Below, in pieces: positions 33,555-43,167 of a stretch of 64,000 nt of DNA (position 1 is its first letter; each line of letters opens with the position of its first letter). The position numbers were made by a program, and so were the translations under genes. Below the pieces are notes generated by a model. It searched no databases and was not told where the DNA came from. It saw nothing but the letters and a program-made list of their open reading frames with translations. The DNA lies in NCBI RefSeq assembly GCF_042661605.1, contig NZ_JBHSWJ010000002.1:1736001-1800000 (forward strand), given 5' to 3'. Origin of the DNA: Branchiibius cervicis. GTDB taxonomy: Bacteria > Actinomycetota > Actinomycetes > Actinomycetales > Dermatophilaceae.

Positions 33555-34757
33555 TCAGGCCGGGGTGGGCTCCGCGTCCGCGATCATCTCGGTGTTGATC
33601 TCCGGGAAGTGACACGCGATCGTGTGCCCGGCCTTGGCGCCCTTCTTGCTTTCCAGGGGCGGTTCGGTCTGGGCGCAGATGTCCTGCGCTTTCCAGCACC
33701 GCGTGCGGAAGCGGCAACCGCTCGGCGGGTCGATCGGGCTCGGCACGTCACCGACCAGGCGAATCCGCTCGGCGGGGATCGCACCGCGGACCACGTTCAG
33801 GTCCGGCGCGGCGGACAGCAGTGCCTGGGTGTACGGGTGCTGCGGGGCACCGTAGATGTCGTCACGGCTGCCGAGTTCCATCACCTTGCCGAGGTACATC
33901 ACGGCGATCCGGTCGGAGAAGTGGCGTACGACGCCCAGGTCGTGGGCGATGAAGACGAACGCGATGCCCATCTCCCGACGCAGCTTGCTCATCAGGTTCA
34001 TCACCTGTGCCTGGATGGACACATCCAGGGCGGAGACGGGTTCATCGGCCACGATGACCTTGGGTTCGACGGCGAGGGCCCGGGCGATCCCGATGCGCTG
34101 GCGCTGACCGCCGGAGAACTCGTTGGGGTAGCGGTTGATGTGCTCGGGGTTCAGACCCACGACCTCGAGCAGCTCCTGCACCCGCTCCTTGATCTTGTTC
34201 TTCGGCACGATCTTGTGGATCTCCAGCGGTGTGCCGATGATCGTCTGGACCGTGAACCGGGGGTTCAGCGACCCGTACGGATCCTGGAAGATCAGCTGCA
34301 GGTTGCGCCGCATCGGACGCAGTTCGCGCTCCTTGGCGTGCGTGATGTCCTGGCCCTCGAAGGTGATCTTGCCGTCGGTGGGCTCCAACAGGCGGGTGAT
34401 CAGCCGGCCGACCGTCGACTTGCCGCATCCGGACTCCCCGACGACGCCGAGAGTCTCCCCCGCGGCCAGGTCGAACGTGACGCCGTCCACGGCGCGGGTC
34501 TGCAAAGTGGTCGGGAACAGCCCGCTGTACTCCTTGACCGGAAACAACTTCTGGACGTTCTCCAGGGTCAGGATAGGTGTGCGATCGGCGTCCGAGATCG
34601 GGTGCACGATGGTCTGGCTCAGATCGATCGGGTCGCCGGCCGTCTCGTTGGAGGCGACCTCGTCGGTCGACAACCCCTCGGTGGTCCCTTCGTTGGTCTG
34701 CTCGACCCGCCGACGCAGGTCCTCGCTGGTGTATTTGTCGGGCAGCGGTTGGGTCAT
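33555..34757 (-). CDS. Oligopeptide/dipeptide ABC transporter ATPase, OppF/DppF type
   Basis: ATPase subunit of 400 residues. Walker A GESGCGKST (about 107-115), Q-loop LIFQDPYGSLNPR, signature FSGGQRQRIGIA, Walker B VIVADEPVSALD, H-loop IAHDLGVV. The C-terminal oligopeptide-transporter extension with cysteines is present (GCRFRTRCWKAQDICAQTEP). The first 60 residues are an unusual hydrophilic extension. Last gene of the five-gene importer operon. Peptide is the usual cargo class; other solutes such as nickel or sugars use the same family, so the substrate is not fixed by sequence. Confidence 0.92.
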   Translation of the reverse strand: MTQPLPDKYTSEDLRRRVEQTNEGTTEGLSTDEVASNETAGDPIDLSQTIVHPISDADRTPILTLENVQKLFPVKEYSGLFPTTLQTRAVDGVTFDLAAGETLGVVGESGCGKSTVGRLITRLLEPTDGKITFEGQDITHAKERELRPMRRNLQLIFQDPYGSLNPRFTVQTIIGTPLEIHKIVPKNKIKERVQELLEVVGLNPEHINRYPNEFSGGQRQRIGIARALAVEPKVIVADEPVSALDVSIQAQVMNLMSKLRREMGIAFVFIAHDLGVVRHFSDRIAVMYLGKVMELGSRDDIYGAPQHPYTQALLSAAPDLNVVRGAIPAERIRLVGDVPSPIDPPSGCRFRTRCWKAQDICAQTEPPLESKKGAKAGHTIACHFPEINTEMIADAEPTPA

Positions 34758-34770
34758 GGCGTCAGCTCAC

Positions 34771-35846
34771 TCACAAGTTAGGTTCGATCTCGGCCGCGAA
34801 AATGCCGGCCGGATCGGCCAGGTGGCAGCGGGACAGCCGCCCCGGTTCCCCCGCGACGGGCAGGAATTCGGGCAGTTCGGTGATGCAGCGGTCCCCGGGA
34901 CACGCGACATGTAGTCGCAGCGGGGATGGAACGAGCATCCGGTCGGCAAGTTCAGCAGGCTCGGCGGGTTACCGCGCACCGGCTTCAACTCGCTGCCGAC
35001 ATCGGTGCTCAAGGACGGCACGCTCGACAGCAGTCCCCACGTGTAGGGGTGCCGCGGGGTGGCCAGGATCTCCTGGGCCGTGCCGTACTCGACGCTGCGA
35101 CCGGCGTACATGACCATGACGTAGTCGGATACCTCGGCCACCACGGCCAGGTCGTGGGTGATCATGATGATCGCCGAGCCGAATTCCTTCTGCAGGTCGT
35201 TGAGCAGGTCGAGGATCTGTGCCTGCACGGTGACGTCCAGAGCGGTCGTGGGCTCGTCCGCGATCAACAGCTGGGGGTCGTTGACCAGCCCCAGCGCGAT
35301 CATGGCCCGCTGCCGCATACCGCCGGAGAACTCGTGCGGGTACTGCTTCGCCCGCCGCTGCGGGTTGGGAATGCCCACGCGGTCCAGCATCTCGACCGCA
35401 CGTGCACTCGCGACCTTCTTGGAGACCTTGTTGTGGATCCGGTAGGCCTCGGCGATCTGGTCACCGACCCGTTTGAACGGGTGCATCGCCGACTGGGGGT
35501 CCTGGAAGATCATCGCGACCTTCTTGCTACGGACCTCGCGGAAGACGCTGGCGTCGGCCCCCACCAACTCGGTCCCGTCCAACTCGATCGAGCCGCTGAT
35601 CAGGCTGCGTTTGGGGTCGTGCAACCCCATCACCGCCATGCTGGACACCGACTTGCCGGAGCCGGACTCGCCGACGATGGCCAGGGTCTGGCCGAGTTTG
35701 ACCTCGTAGGACACCCCGCTGACGGCGTTGACGATGCCGTCTCCGGTCGGGAACTGAACCTGCAGATCCTTGACCGTGAGGATGGTCCTGGCGTCCTGGT
35801 CGACCGGTGGCCGACGGGTGGTGCCTGTCTCGATAATCGCTGACAC
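34771..35846 (-). CDS. Oligopeptide/dipeptide ABC transporter ATPase, OppD/DppD type, frame broken near the C-terminus
   Basis: Partner ATPase of about 358 residues. Walker A GESGSGKS (about 59-66), MIFQDPQSAMHPF, signature FSGGMRQRAMIA, Walker B LLIADEPTTALD, ITHDLAVV. The C-terminal cysteine domain begins GCSFHPRCDYMSRVPG, then the frame breaks at a CCCC run (34893-34896). One more base continues into DRCITELPEFLPVAG and ends at 34771. The uncorrected frame gives an unrelated 46-residue tail ending at 34767. Confidence 0.92.
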
Positions 35847-35856
35847 GTAAGGCTCC

Positions 35857-36846
35857 TCAGCTCAGTTTCACGCGTGGGTCCACGACGCCGTAGAGCAGGT
35901 CGACGATCAGGTTGCCCAGGCTGGTCACGATGGCGGTCACCACGACGATGCCGCTGATGACCTGCAGGTCGGAGTTGTTGAACGACTGGATCGACAGATA
36001 CCCCATGCCCTGCAGACCGAAGATGTTCTCGGTGAAGATCGCTCCGCCGATGTCCAGCACCAGGTTCAGACCCACCAGGGTCAGGAACGGTGCCATCGTC
36101 GCGCGCAGTGCGTGGGAGATCGTCACCCGCCATTCCGGCAGACCCTTGGAACGCGCGGTGCGCACGTAGTCGCCGGACAGCGCATCGATCATGTTCGCTC
36201 GGACGTACCGCACGTAACCGGTGGCCGCGTACAACCCGTACAGCATCCACACGCCGATGAAGCCGGTGATCCAGGCGAACGGATTGTCGAACGGCGAGGT
36301 GTAACTGGCCTGCGGCAGGATCGGGTGCAACACCATCAGGTAGAGGTAGAACAACAGGGCCAGCACGTAGTACGGCACTGCCGGGACCGTCTGGGTGACC
36401 CCGACGATGAATCTATCCAGGTAGTTTCCCCGGTTGCGCGCGGCGATCACCCCGAACGCCAGGCCGAAGATGACGTACACCACGGCGCCGCCGATCAGGA
36501 TGCTCAGCGTCACCGGAAGCACCTGGAACACGATGTCCTTGACCGGTCGGTTCTGGATGAACGACCAGCCGAGGCAGGGTGCGTCACAGCTCTGCGCGGT
36601 GGGGCCGGAACCGATCTCCCGGCCCGCGACCAGGCCCTTCATGTACTGCCCGTACTGCTCGATCCGCGGCTGGTCGAGGCCCATCTTGCGCTCGATCTGC
36701 GCCTGCTGGTTGGCCGTGCAGTTGCGCGGGCAGAGCGCCGCGACCGGGTCGCTGGGCCCGAGGTAGAAGATGACGAAGGTCAACGTGATCGCCCCCACGA
36801 TCACGCTGAGGGTCAACGCCAGTCGGCGCAGGATGTAGACGAGCAC
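35857..36846 (-). CDS. Oligopeptide/dipeptide ABC transporter permease, OppB/DppB type
   Basis: Membrane permease of 329 residues. N-terminal helix in LRRLALTLSVIVGAITLTFVIF; then an extracytoplasmic loop with four cysteines (CPRNC, CDAPC), and the permease core with the EAA-type loop around RTARSKGLPEWRVTISHALR. GTG start with AAGGAG seven bases upstream. Confidence 0.93.
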   Translation of the reverse strand: MLVYILRRLALTLSVIVGAITLTFVIFYLGPSDPVAALCPRNCTANQQAQIERKMGLDQPRIEQYGQYMKGLVAGREIGSGPTAQSCDAPCLGWSFIQNRPVKDIVFQVLPVTLSILIGGAVVYVIFGLAFGVIAARNRGNYLDRFIVGVTQTVPAVPYYVLALLFYLYLMVLHPILPQASYTSPFDNPFAWITGFIGVWMLYGLYAATGYVRYVRANMIDALSGDYVRTARSKGLPEWRVTISHALRATMAPFLTLVGLNLVLDIGGAIFTENIFGLQGMGYLSIQSFNNSDLQVISGIVVVTAIVTSLGNLIVDLLYGVVDPRVKLS

Positions 36847-36926
36847 TCAACGCTCCTTGGTCTGGAAGAACACGTCGGATCGGTCGATCGCCGGACGGTT
36901 GACGACGGGCCGCGGGGATAACCGCG

Positions 36927-37970
36927 TCATCGCCGGGTGCTGGGGTTGAAGGCGTCGGCCACGGCATCGCCCAGCAGGCTGAGCGCGAGGACGAGCAGGG
37001 CAACCGACAGCACAGGTACCCACAGGTAGAGCGGTTGGGTGGCGTAATACTTCTGCGCGTCGGCGATCATGTTGCCCCAGGAGGCGATGGGGTCTTGCAG
37101 CCCGACGCCGAGATAGGACAGACCCGCCTCGGAGGAGATGTACGTCGGCACGGCCATGGTCAGGAAGACCAGCGTCACGCCGACCAGGTTCGGGACCATC
37201 TCCTTGAACAGGATGCGGCGGGTCGGAACGCCGAGCACGCGGGCAGCCTGGATGAATTCGGACTCGCGCAGCGAGATGACGGTACTTCGGGTCAGCCGGG
37301 CCATCGTGGCCCAGCCGAAGATCAGCAGGATGAAGATCAGCGCGCCGAATCTGACCCGGGCCGTGGTCTCCGCGGTGATCGTGAACGGGTTACCGAACCA
37401 CGACTGCACGATCGGCACCAGACCGATGGCGAAGAGCAGGAAGGGCAGGGAGAGCAGGAAGTCGACCCACCAGGAGACGACCTTGTCGACCCAGCCGCCG
37501 AAGTACCCGGCCAGCAGACCGAGTACGAGGCCGATCAGGGTGGTGCCGATGGCGGCGAACACCGCGATGGCCAGACTGGGCCGCACGCCGTAGACGTAAC
37601 GGGCGAAGATGTCACGACCGACCTTGGGTGTGACGCCCAACCAGTGCTGGGAGTTCGGACCGTCGATCGGGTTGCCGTCCAGGTCGACCAGGTTGGTGTC
37701 CGAGACGTTGGGATCCTGGCCCTCCCACGAGGCAAGCAATGGCGCGAAAATCGCCATCAGCAGGAAGAACAGCACGATGAACGAGCAGAAGATCGCCACC
37801 TTGTCCTTACGCAAACGCTCCCAGGCGATGCGCGATGGGGACTTGCTGGCGTTGTCCGTACCTTTACGCCGGCTGCGGCGCCCGGACGGCGCGGGCGCGT
37901 GCTCGGCCTCCGTGAGTGTTTCGACACCCTCCGCGGCCTGATCCGGATTCAGTTGCGGACTGAGACTCAT
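36927..37970 (-). CDS. Oligopeptide/dipeptide ABC transporter permease, OppC/DppC type
   Basis: Permease of 347 residues with the long charged N-terminus typical of OppC, a first helix FCSFIVLFFLLMAIFAPLLA, the loop HWLGVTPKVGRDIFARYVYG, and the EAA motif region FIQAARVLGVPTRRILFKEMVPN. Strong Shine-Dalgarno GGAGG five bases before the ATG. It precedes the OppB-type gene here, the reverse of the usual B-then-C order. Confidence 0.93.
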   Translation of the reverse strand: MSLSPQLNPDQAAEGVETLTEAEHAPAPSGRRSRRKGTDNASKSPSRIAWERLRKDKVAIFCSFIVLFFLLMAIFAPLLASWEGQDPNVSDTNLVDLDGNPIDGPNSQHWLGVTPKVGRDIFARYVYGVRPSLAIAVFAAIGTTLIGLVLGLLAGYFGGWVDKVVSWWVDFLLSLPFLLFAIGLVPIVQSWFGNPFTITAETTARVRFGALIFILLIFGWATMARLTRSTVISLRESEFIQAARVLGVPTRRILFKEMVPNLVGVTLVFLTMAVPTYISSEAGLSYLGVGLQDPIASWGNMIADAQKYYATQPLYLWVPVLSVALLVLALSLLGDAVADAFNPSTRR

Positions 37971-38062
37971 CGATCCTCCAATACCTACCCACGAGCGGAT
38001 GGTGCCCGCTGGTCGAGCCTAACCGGAACCGGTGTGTTCGGTCAGGTGTGTACTGCCGCACC

Positions 38063-38100
38063 GGTGAGCCCGCCTCCGCGGTCGCGAAGGCGGGCTCACC
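38063..38100 (-). terminator. Strong hairpin between the binding-protein gene and the permease genes
   Basis: A perfect 13-base stem, GGTGAGCCCGCCT / AGGCGGGCTCACC, with a 12-base loop begins 20 bases after the stop of the solute-binding protein gene. There is no U-tract. Such hairpins between a binding protein and its permeases commonly act as partial terminators or mRNA 3' stabilisers that raise binding-protein level; which applies is inference. Confidence 0.75.
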
Positions 38101-38119
38101 TGGCGTTGCTACCCGAAGG

Positions 38120-39912
38120 TCAGCCGACCCAGATCTGGGCCAGGTCCGGCAGGCCGCGGTTCGGGTCATTGATCACGTTGTGCACCTGCTTGCCGAACAG
38201 CAGGTTCGCACGACCGTAGTCGAGCGGCACCGCCGGCAGGTACTTCTCCGCGATCTCCTTGTCCAGGTCGTTCCACTTGGCCTGCTGCTGGTCGATCGGC
38301 AGGACGGCGATCGCGTTGATCTGCGAGTCCAGCGTCGGGTCCTTCAGCATGCCGACGCTGATGGAGGCGCCGATCGCTGCAGAGGTGAAGATCTGCGGGT
38401 AGACCGAGTCGTTGGCCGGCCAGTCGTAGCACCAGCCGCGCGGACCCTGGCCGGTGTTGACCGAACCGTCCGTCAGGTTGCGCTTCTTACGCAGGTCGGT
38501 CTTGGAGACACCCACGTCCTGCACCGTGAAGCCGGCCGCGGTCAGCGCCTGCTTCTTGACCGAGTTGGCCGCAACGGCTGTCGGGTCGTTGTTCGCGTAG
38601 TAGTAGGAGATCTTGAAGCCGGTCTTGCCCGCGGCCTGCAGCATCTGCTTGGCCTTGGCCGGGTCGCCGTTGCCCTTACCCGTGAGCCCGTTCACCGGTT
38701 CGTAGGCCTTGAAGCCGGGGATGTTCGCCGAGCCGAACGTGGTCGCCGGCGTGAACGAGAGAGTCGTCTCACCAGTCGCCTTGCGCAGCTGGTCGATCGG
38801 GTAGGCAACCGCGTAGGCCTTGCGGACCTCCAGCGGGATGGAGCGGGTGTCCATCGTCGCGTAGGTCACGCACGGGTCCGGACCGACGACCAGCTGGGAG
38901 GCGTTGCTGGCGCCCGCGCCGCTGACCTTGCCGATCAGCGAGGAGTCCACGCCGTCCCAGTTCAGCGACGTCGCCGCGGTGCCGTTGGAAGCGATGATCG
39001 CGGTCTGGTTCGGGACGATGTCGACACCGAACTTGAAGTCGTAGGCGTCGACGAACTGGTGACGTGACGGGTCGGAGTTGGGGTCCCAGTTGGGGTTCTT
39101 CTTCAGCTTCAGCTCGCTGCCGACGGTGTAGCTGTCGAACATGTACGGGCCGGAGGCGACCGGGTTGTTGCCGTAGTTGGCCTTGGTGTCCTTGGCCTGC
39201 GGGATCGGCGACATCACCGGGAACGCCGCGTAGTACGGGAAGGTCGGCCACTTCTTCTTGAGGTGGATGACCAGCGTGGTGTCGTTCGGGGCCTCAGCGG
39301 TGGTGAAGTCCTTGTCGTTGCCGGTGTAGGGACCGGTGTAGATCCCCGCCGCCTGCTTCTCGGCCGAGGGTCCGGGAAGTTCTTGAAGTACTGGAAGCCG
39401 TAGTTGGCGGCCGGACCGTCGGCGTAGTCCGCGGTGTCGAACGAGCGCTTGATCGAGTACACGAAGTCGGCGGCCTTGATGGTGCTGCCGTCGGAGTACT
39501 TCAGGTTCGGCTTGAGCTTGAAGGTCCAGGTCAGGCCATCGTCGGACTGGGTGCCCAGGTCCTCGGCCAGGTCCGGCACGAGCACCGGCTTACCTTCCTT
39601 ACCCACCCGGTAGGCGGTCAACGACCGCGTCACCAGCTGGCTCATGATGGCGTCGGTGTCCTGGTAGTAGTCACGGGTCGGGTCGAAGGTCTCCGGCACC
39701 GAGTTGTAGGGCACCGTCAGGGTGCCACCGGTCTTGGCGCCCTCGACCGCGGGGGCCGGACCCTTGGCGGTGGCGTCCAGCGCGACCGTCTGCGATCCCC
39801 CACCGCTGGTGTCACCACCTGTGCTTCCACCACCCTTGTTGCTTCCGCCGCCACATGCGGCGAGCGACAACGAACCTGCGGCGGCGAGCGCCACGATCTT
39901 CGTCCAACGCAT
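38120..39912 (-). CDS. Solute-binding lipoprotein of the oligopeptide ABC importer (SBP family 5), frame broken
   Basis: Captures the substrate outside the membrane. Lipoprotein signal with lipobox SLAAC (Cys about residue 20 from the ATG at 39912), then a Gly/Ser-rich linker and the family 5 fold (LTVPYNSVPETFDPTRDY, DLAEDLGTQSDDGLTWTFKLKP, VASGPYMFDSYT). The frame breaks at a CC pair (39372-39373); one more base joins YFKNFPG to PSAEKQAAGIYTGPYTG. About 597 residues. The ATG at 39912 has GAGGAG seven bases upstream, better than ATG 39927. First gene of the importer operon. Confidence 0.93.
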
Positions 39913-40037
39913 TGAGTTGCTCCTCATAGGTAAGAACCGGGAACTTCCGGCACGGGCGCGCGGGTTGTCCGCGGCACGCTGGCCACCACCATCCATTGCT
40001 GAGCCTCGCCTGTCCATGCCCCTTGACCCAACTGTTA

Positions 40038-40051
40038 TCGGTGTTAACCGA
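40038..40051. promoter_or_regulatory. Small inverted repeat upstream of the binding-protein gene
   Basis: TCGGT-GTTA-ACCGA is an inverted repeat in the 185-base gap between rarA and the importer operon, about 125 bases before the ATG. It could be an operator. The flanks repeat TAACGG/GTTAAC elements. Purely positional evidence. Confidence 0.3.
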
Positions 40052-40097
40052 ACCGTTACAGAGGGGTGGATGCGGCGACTTTCCGGTAAACGTCCAG

Positions 40098-41470
40098 TTA
40101 TACCGAAGATTCGTCGTCAGGTGGGGTTTGGCCGTGGATGCGTCGACGATTCGATTTCCACCGCGGTCCGAGGGTGTTCTCCCAGCCCCGATCGGTCGGA
40201 TGGTAGTAGTCCGCCTCCCCTACCAGGTCGTCCGGAAGATACTGCTGCGCACCGACGCCGCCTGGCTCGTCGTGGCTGTAGCGGTACCCGTCGCCGTGTC
40301 CCAAACGCTCCGCCCCGGCGTACCCGCTGCCCCGCAGATGCGGCGGCACCGGCCCGCCCCGCCCGGCCCGGACATCCGCGATGGCGGCGTTGATCCCGGC
40401 GTACGCCGCGTTCGACTTGGGTGCCAGCGCGTTGTGTACGACGGCCTGGGCCAGGATGATCCGAGCCTCGGGCATCCCGATCTGCGCCACGGCGTGCATC
40501 GCGGCGACCGCGGTCTGCAACGCCGTAGGGTCGGCCATCCCGACGTCCTCACTGGCGGCGATCACGATCCGGCGGGCGATGAACCGCGGGTCCTCCCCCG
40601 CCTCCAGCATGCGCGCCAGGTAGTGCAGTGCCGCATCCACGTCGCTGCCGCGCATGGATTTGATCAGCGCACTGGCCACGTCGTAGTGCTGGTCGCCGGC
40701 CCGGTCGTAGCGGACCATCGCCTGCTGCATGGCCTGCTCGACGTGCGCGGCGGTGATCTCGGGCGATCCTGCGGCGGCGCCCGCAGCCGCCTCCAATGCG
40801 GTCAGCGCCCGCCGCGCGTCCCCGCCGGCCATCCGCACCAGATGGGTCTGCGCATCCTCGGCCAGCGTGAACTGGCCGGACAGGCCGCGCTCATCGGTCA
40901 ACGCGTCCTGCAGGACAGATGCGATGTCCTCATCGGACAGCGGTTGGACCGTCACCAGGATCGAGCGTGACAGCAGCGGAGCGATCACACTGAACGACGG
41001 GTTCTCGGTGGTCGCGGCGACCAGGATGATCAGCCGGTTCTCGACCGCCGGCAGCAGCGCGTCCTGTTGGGCCTTGCTGAACCGGTGGATCTCATCAAGG
41101 AAGAGCACCGTCGCCCGGCCATAAAGAGCACGATCCTGTCTGGCGGCGTCGATCACGGCGCGGACGTCTTTGACACCGGCGTTGATCGCGGACAGCTCGA
41201 CGAACTTGCGGTCCGCTGCGAGCGCCACCAAATGCGCCAGCGTGGTCTTGCCGGTCCCCGGGGGCCCCACAGGATGGCCGACATCGGACCGGCAGCTCCG
41301 CTGGCACCTTCGATCAGGCGCCGCAGCGGGCTGCCCGGCCGGAGACTGGCTTCCTGACCTCGGACCTCGTCGATCGTCCGCGGGCGCATCCGGACCGCCA
41401 ACGGGGCCGCGAGGTCCGGGCCGTCGCCGGCCGTCGCGGCGGCAAAGAGGTCGTCACCGGATCCGCTCAC
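40098..41470 (-). CDS. rarA: Replication-associated recombination protein A (RarA/MgsA), frame broken
   Basis: AAA+ ATPase acting at stalled forks, related to clamp loaders; about 457 residues. APLAVRMRPRTIDEVRGQEA at the N-terminus, Walker B VLFLDEIHRFSKAQQDALLP, sensor 1 ATTENPSF, and the C-terminal tetramerisation part (RYDRAGDQHYDVASALIKSMRGSD, ASEDVGMADP). The break is exactly in Walker A, at a run of five G (41260-41264); one more base gives WGPPGTGKTTLA. The GTG at 41470 is chosen by the family N-terminus; GTG 41473 fits a leaderless start. Confidence 0.93.
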
Positions 41471-41480
41471 CACACCTGAC

Positions 41481-41486
41481 ACGCTA
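41481..41486 (-). promoter_or_regulatory. Possible -10 for a leaderless rarA transcript
   Basis: TAGCGT on the minus strand lies seven bases before a GTG at 41473 in the rarA frame, which would put the transcription start on the start codon. A TTGGAT lies 15 bases further upstream, slightly too close for a good -35. The divergent gene starts only about 20 bases away. Confidence 0.3.
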
Positions 41487-41492
41487 ACCACC

Positions 41493-42272
41493 GTGGGTGA
41501 CATCCAAGAGGTCGCGTCGGTGCAGCAGCTGCTGGACGCCGCCGACGACCCGTTCCTGAGGTATGACATCGGTCCGGAGTCGGCCACTGCTCTTCCGGCC
41601 TGGTCGTGCGGGACGGCCAGCGCCTACCTGCGGCGACCGCCGCACCGACGAGGACTGTCGATGAATCTCCAGGGCCCGCCGGATGACGCTTTCCCGTTGA
41701 TCGCAGCCTTACCGGATCTTCTGGAGTACGCCGGGACCACCCACCCCGGTCTGACGGGATTGACCCTCGATGCGCACCTGGCTGCGGCAGCGCGGTCCAG
41801 GCTGGGATCGACGTACCGGGTGGAGGTGATGGGGGCCTGGAGTTGGATGTCGACGCACGAGCCGGTCGCCATCGAAACCCCCTGGCGCCTGGCCGAACTC
41901 GACGACACCAGCGATGCCGCTGAGCTGCTGGCGTTCTATGGGACGGCCAACCCGAGCGCGGAGTCCGAGCCGGGTGAGGGGACCTCGCAGTACTGGCTCG
42001 GCGTGCGCGACGAGGGGCGACTGGTAGCGGCCGGGGCCCTGCACACCACCCCGGCCGGAGCGCCGCACCTGACCGGGATCGCGGTACACCCGGCGTACCG
42101 GCGCACCGGACTCGGAGCGGCGGTCACCGCCGCATTGACCAACGAGGCGGTCCGTCGCGCGGGAGTGGCGACCCTCGGGGTGATGACCGCCAACGCCGCG
42201 GCGATCGCGTTGTATCGAAGACTCGGGTACGTCGTGGCGCACGACTGGTGCTCACATACGCTGACCCGGTGA
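41493..42272 (+). CDS. GNAT family N-acetyltransferase
   Basis: 259-residue protein. The C-terminal half (about 120-255) is a GNAT domain: acetyl-CoA loop IAVHPAYRRTGLGAAVT (R-R-T-G-L-G) and the C-terminal NAAAIALYRRLGYV. The N-terminal 110 residues have no catalytic motif I recognise and may be a degenerate first GNAT-like half. GTG start, probably leaderless or with a very short leader because rarA starts divergently about 20 bases away. Overlaps the thioesterase by four bases. Substrate unknown. Confidence 0.85.
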   Translation: MGDIQEVASVQQLLDAADDPFLRYDIGPESATALPAWSCGTASAYLRRPPHRRGLSMNLQGPPDDAFPLIAALPDLLEYAGTTHPGLTGLTLDAHLAAAARSRLGSTYRVEVMGAWSWMSTHEPVAIETPWRLAELDDTSDAAELLAFYGTANPSAESEPGEGTSQYWLGVRDEGRLVAAGALHTTPAGAPHLTGIAVHPAYRRTGLGAAVTAALTNEAVRRAGVATLGVMTANAAAIALYRRLGYVVAHDWCSHTLTR

Positions 42273-43075
42273 GCAGCGAGTACGACAAGGCGACGGCGTT
42301 CGATCTGACCGGCAATCGCGCCACGGTGCAGCTGTCGGCGGACTGGGGCATCGGAAATGCGGTCAACGGGGGCATCATCATGTCGCTGCTGGCGCAGGCC
42401 ACGTCGTCGGTCAGCCGGGCGGCCGGCGGGCACAGCGACGTTCTGGGGTTGAGTGCTGTCTTCCTGTCGCCGGGTACCGATGGCGACGGCGCGACGACCA
42501 CCGACGTCCTGCGCAGCGGTCGTTCGATGACGACCGCCCAGACGGTCCTGACCCAGGACAGCGAACGGGTCCGCGCCTTCCTGACGCTCGGCGACATCGA
42601 CCGGTACGCCGAGCCGGTCACCCTCAACCCCGCGCCGCCGGTCATCCCCGGCCCGGAGGACTGCGCACGGTCGTCGGATGCTCCGCCCGGGGCCCTCTCG
42701 CAGAGCGGACTACTACACCGGGTGGACATCCGGATGGATCCGGCCACCGCGGGCTGGGCGGTCGGTCAGCCCAGCGGAAACGGTGAGCTGCGCGGTTGGA
42801 TCCGCTTCACCGACGGCCGGGAACCGGATCTGCACTCACTGCTGCTCTTCCTGGACGCCTTCCCACCGGTCACCTTCGACCTCGGCGCCAAGGGCTGGGT
42901 GCCCACGGTGCAGTTCAGCGGCTACCTGCACGCCCGGCCGGAGCCCGGGTGGCTGCAGGTGCGCACCCGAACGACGACCGTCGCCGGCGGGCTGCACGAG
43001 GAGGACGCCCAGATCTGGGACTCCACCGGCCGCCTGGTGGCGCAATCGCGACAGTTGGCCTCGGCCCGTTTCTGA
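42269..43075 (+). CDS. Acyl-CoA thioesterase-like double-hotdog protein
   Basis: 268-residue protein of the TesB-like thioesterase family found in actinobacteria. Recognised by WGIGNAVNGGIIMSLLAQA near the N-terminus, LSAVFLSPGTDGD, and the second hotdog with FTDGREPDLHSLLLFLDAFPPV and VQFSGYLHARPEPGWLQVR. The GTG at 42269 overlaps the GNAT stop (GTGA) and starts at the family N-terminus, so the upstream seven codons are excluded. Likely acyl-CoA hydrolysis; substrate unknown. Confidence 0.8.
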   Translation: MSSEYDKATAFDLTGNRATVQLSADWGIGNAVNGGIIMSLLAQATSSVSRAAGGHSDVLGLSAVFLSPGTDGDGATTTDVLRSGRSMTTAQTVLTQDSERVRAFLTLGDIDRYAEPVTLNPAPPVIPGPEDCARSSDAPPGALSQSGLLHRVDIRMDPATAGWAVGQPSGNGELRGWIRFTDGREPDLHSLLLFLDAFPPVTFDLGAKGWVPTVQFSGYLHARPEPGWLQVRTRTTTVAGGLHEEDAQIWDSTGRLVAQSRQLASARF

Positions 43076-43080
43076 CCCCG

Positions 43081-43163
43081 CTCTCGCAGTGCTCGCCGTC
43101 CTGCAGGGCTCTCGCAGTGACCACCGTTCTGCAGGGCTCTCGCAGTGACCACCGTTCTGCAGG
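43081..43163. repeat. Three tandem copies of a 28-bp unit
   Basis: Unit CTCTCGCAGTGACCACCGTT followed by CTGCAGGG, at 43081-43108 (four differences), 43109-43136 and 43137-43163 (identical to each other until the last base). It lies immediately after the thioesterase stop in the convergent gap before the HAD gene. Confidence 0.9.
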
Positions 43164-43167
43164 AGAT

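Noticed and set aside
33499..33560. Short reading frame ending VIDRLVQERAIEG in the alaS leader, as leader peptide or gene remnant
   Set aside because: It has no run of alanine codons, no start with a ribosome-binding site, and no family match that I can name.
43081..43163. Possible CRISPR array
   Set aside because: The 28-bp units are directly adjacent with no spacers, there are only three, and no cas genes are near.
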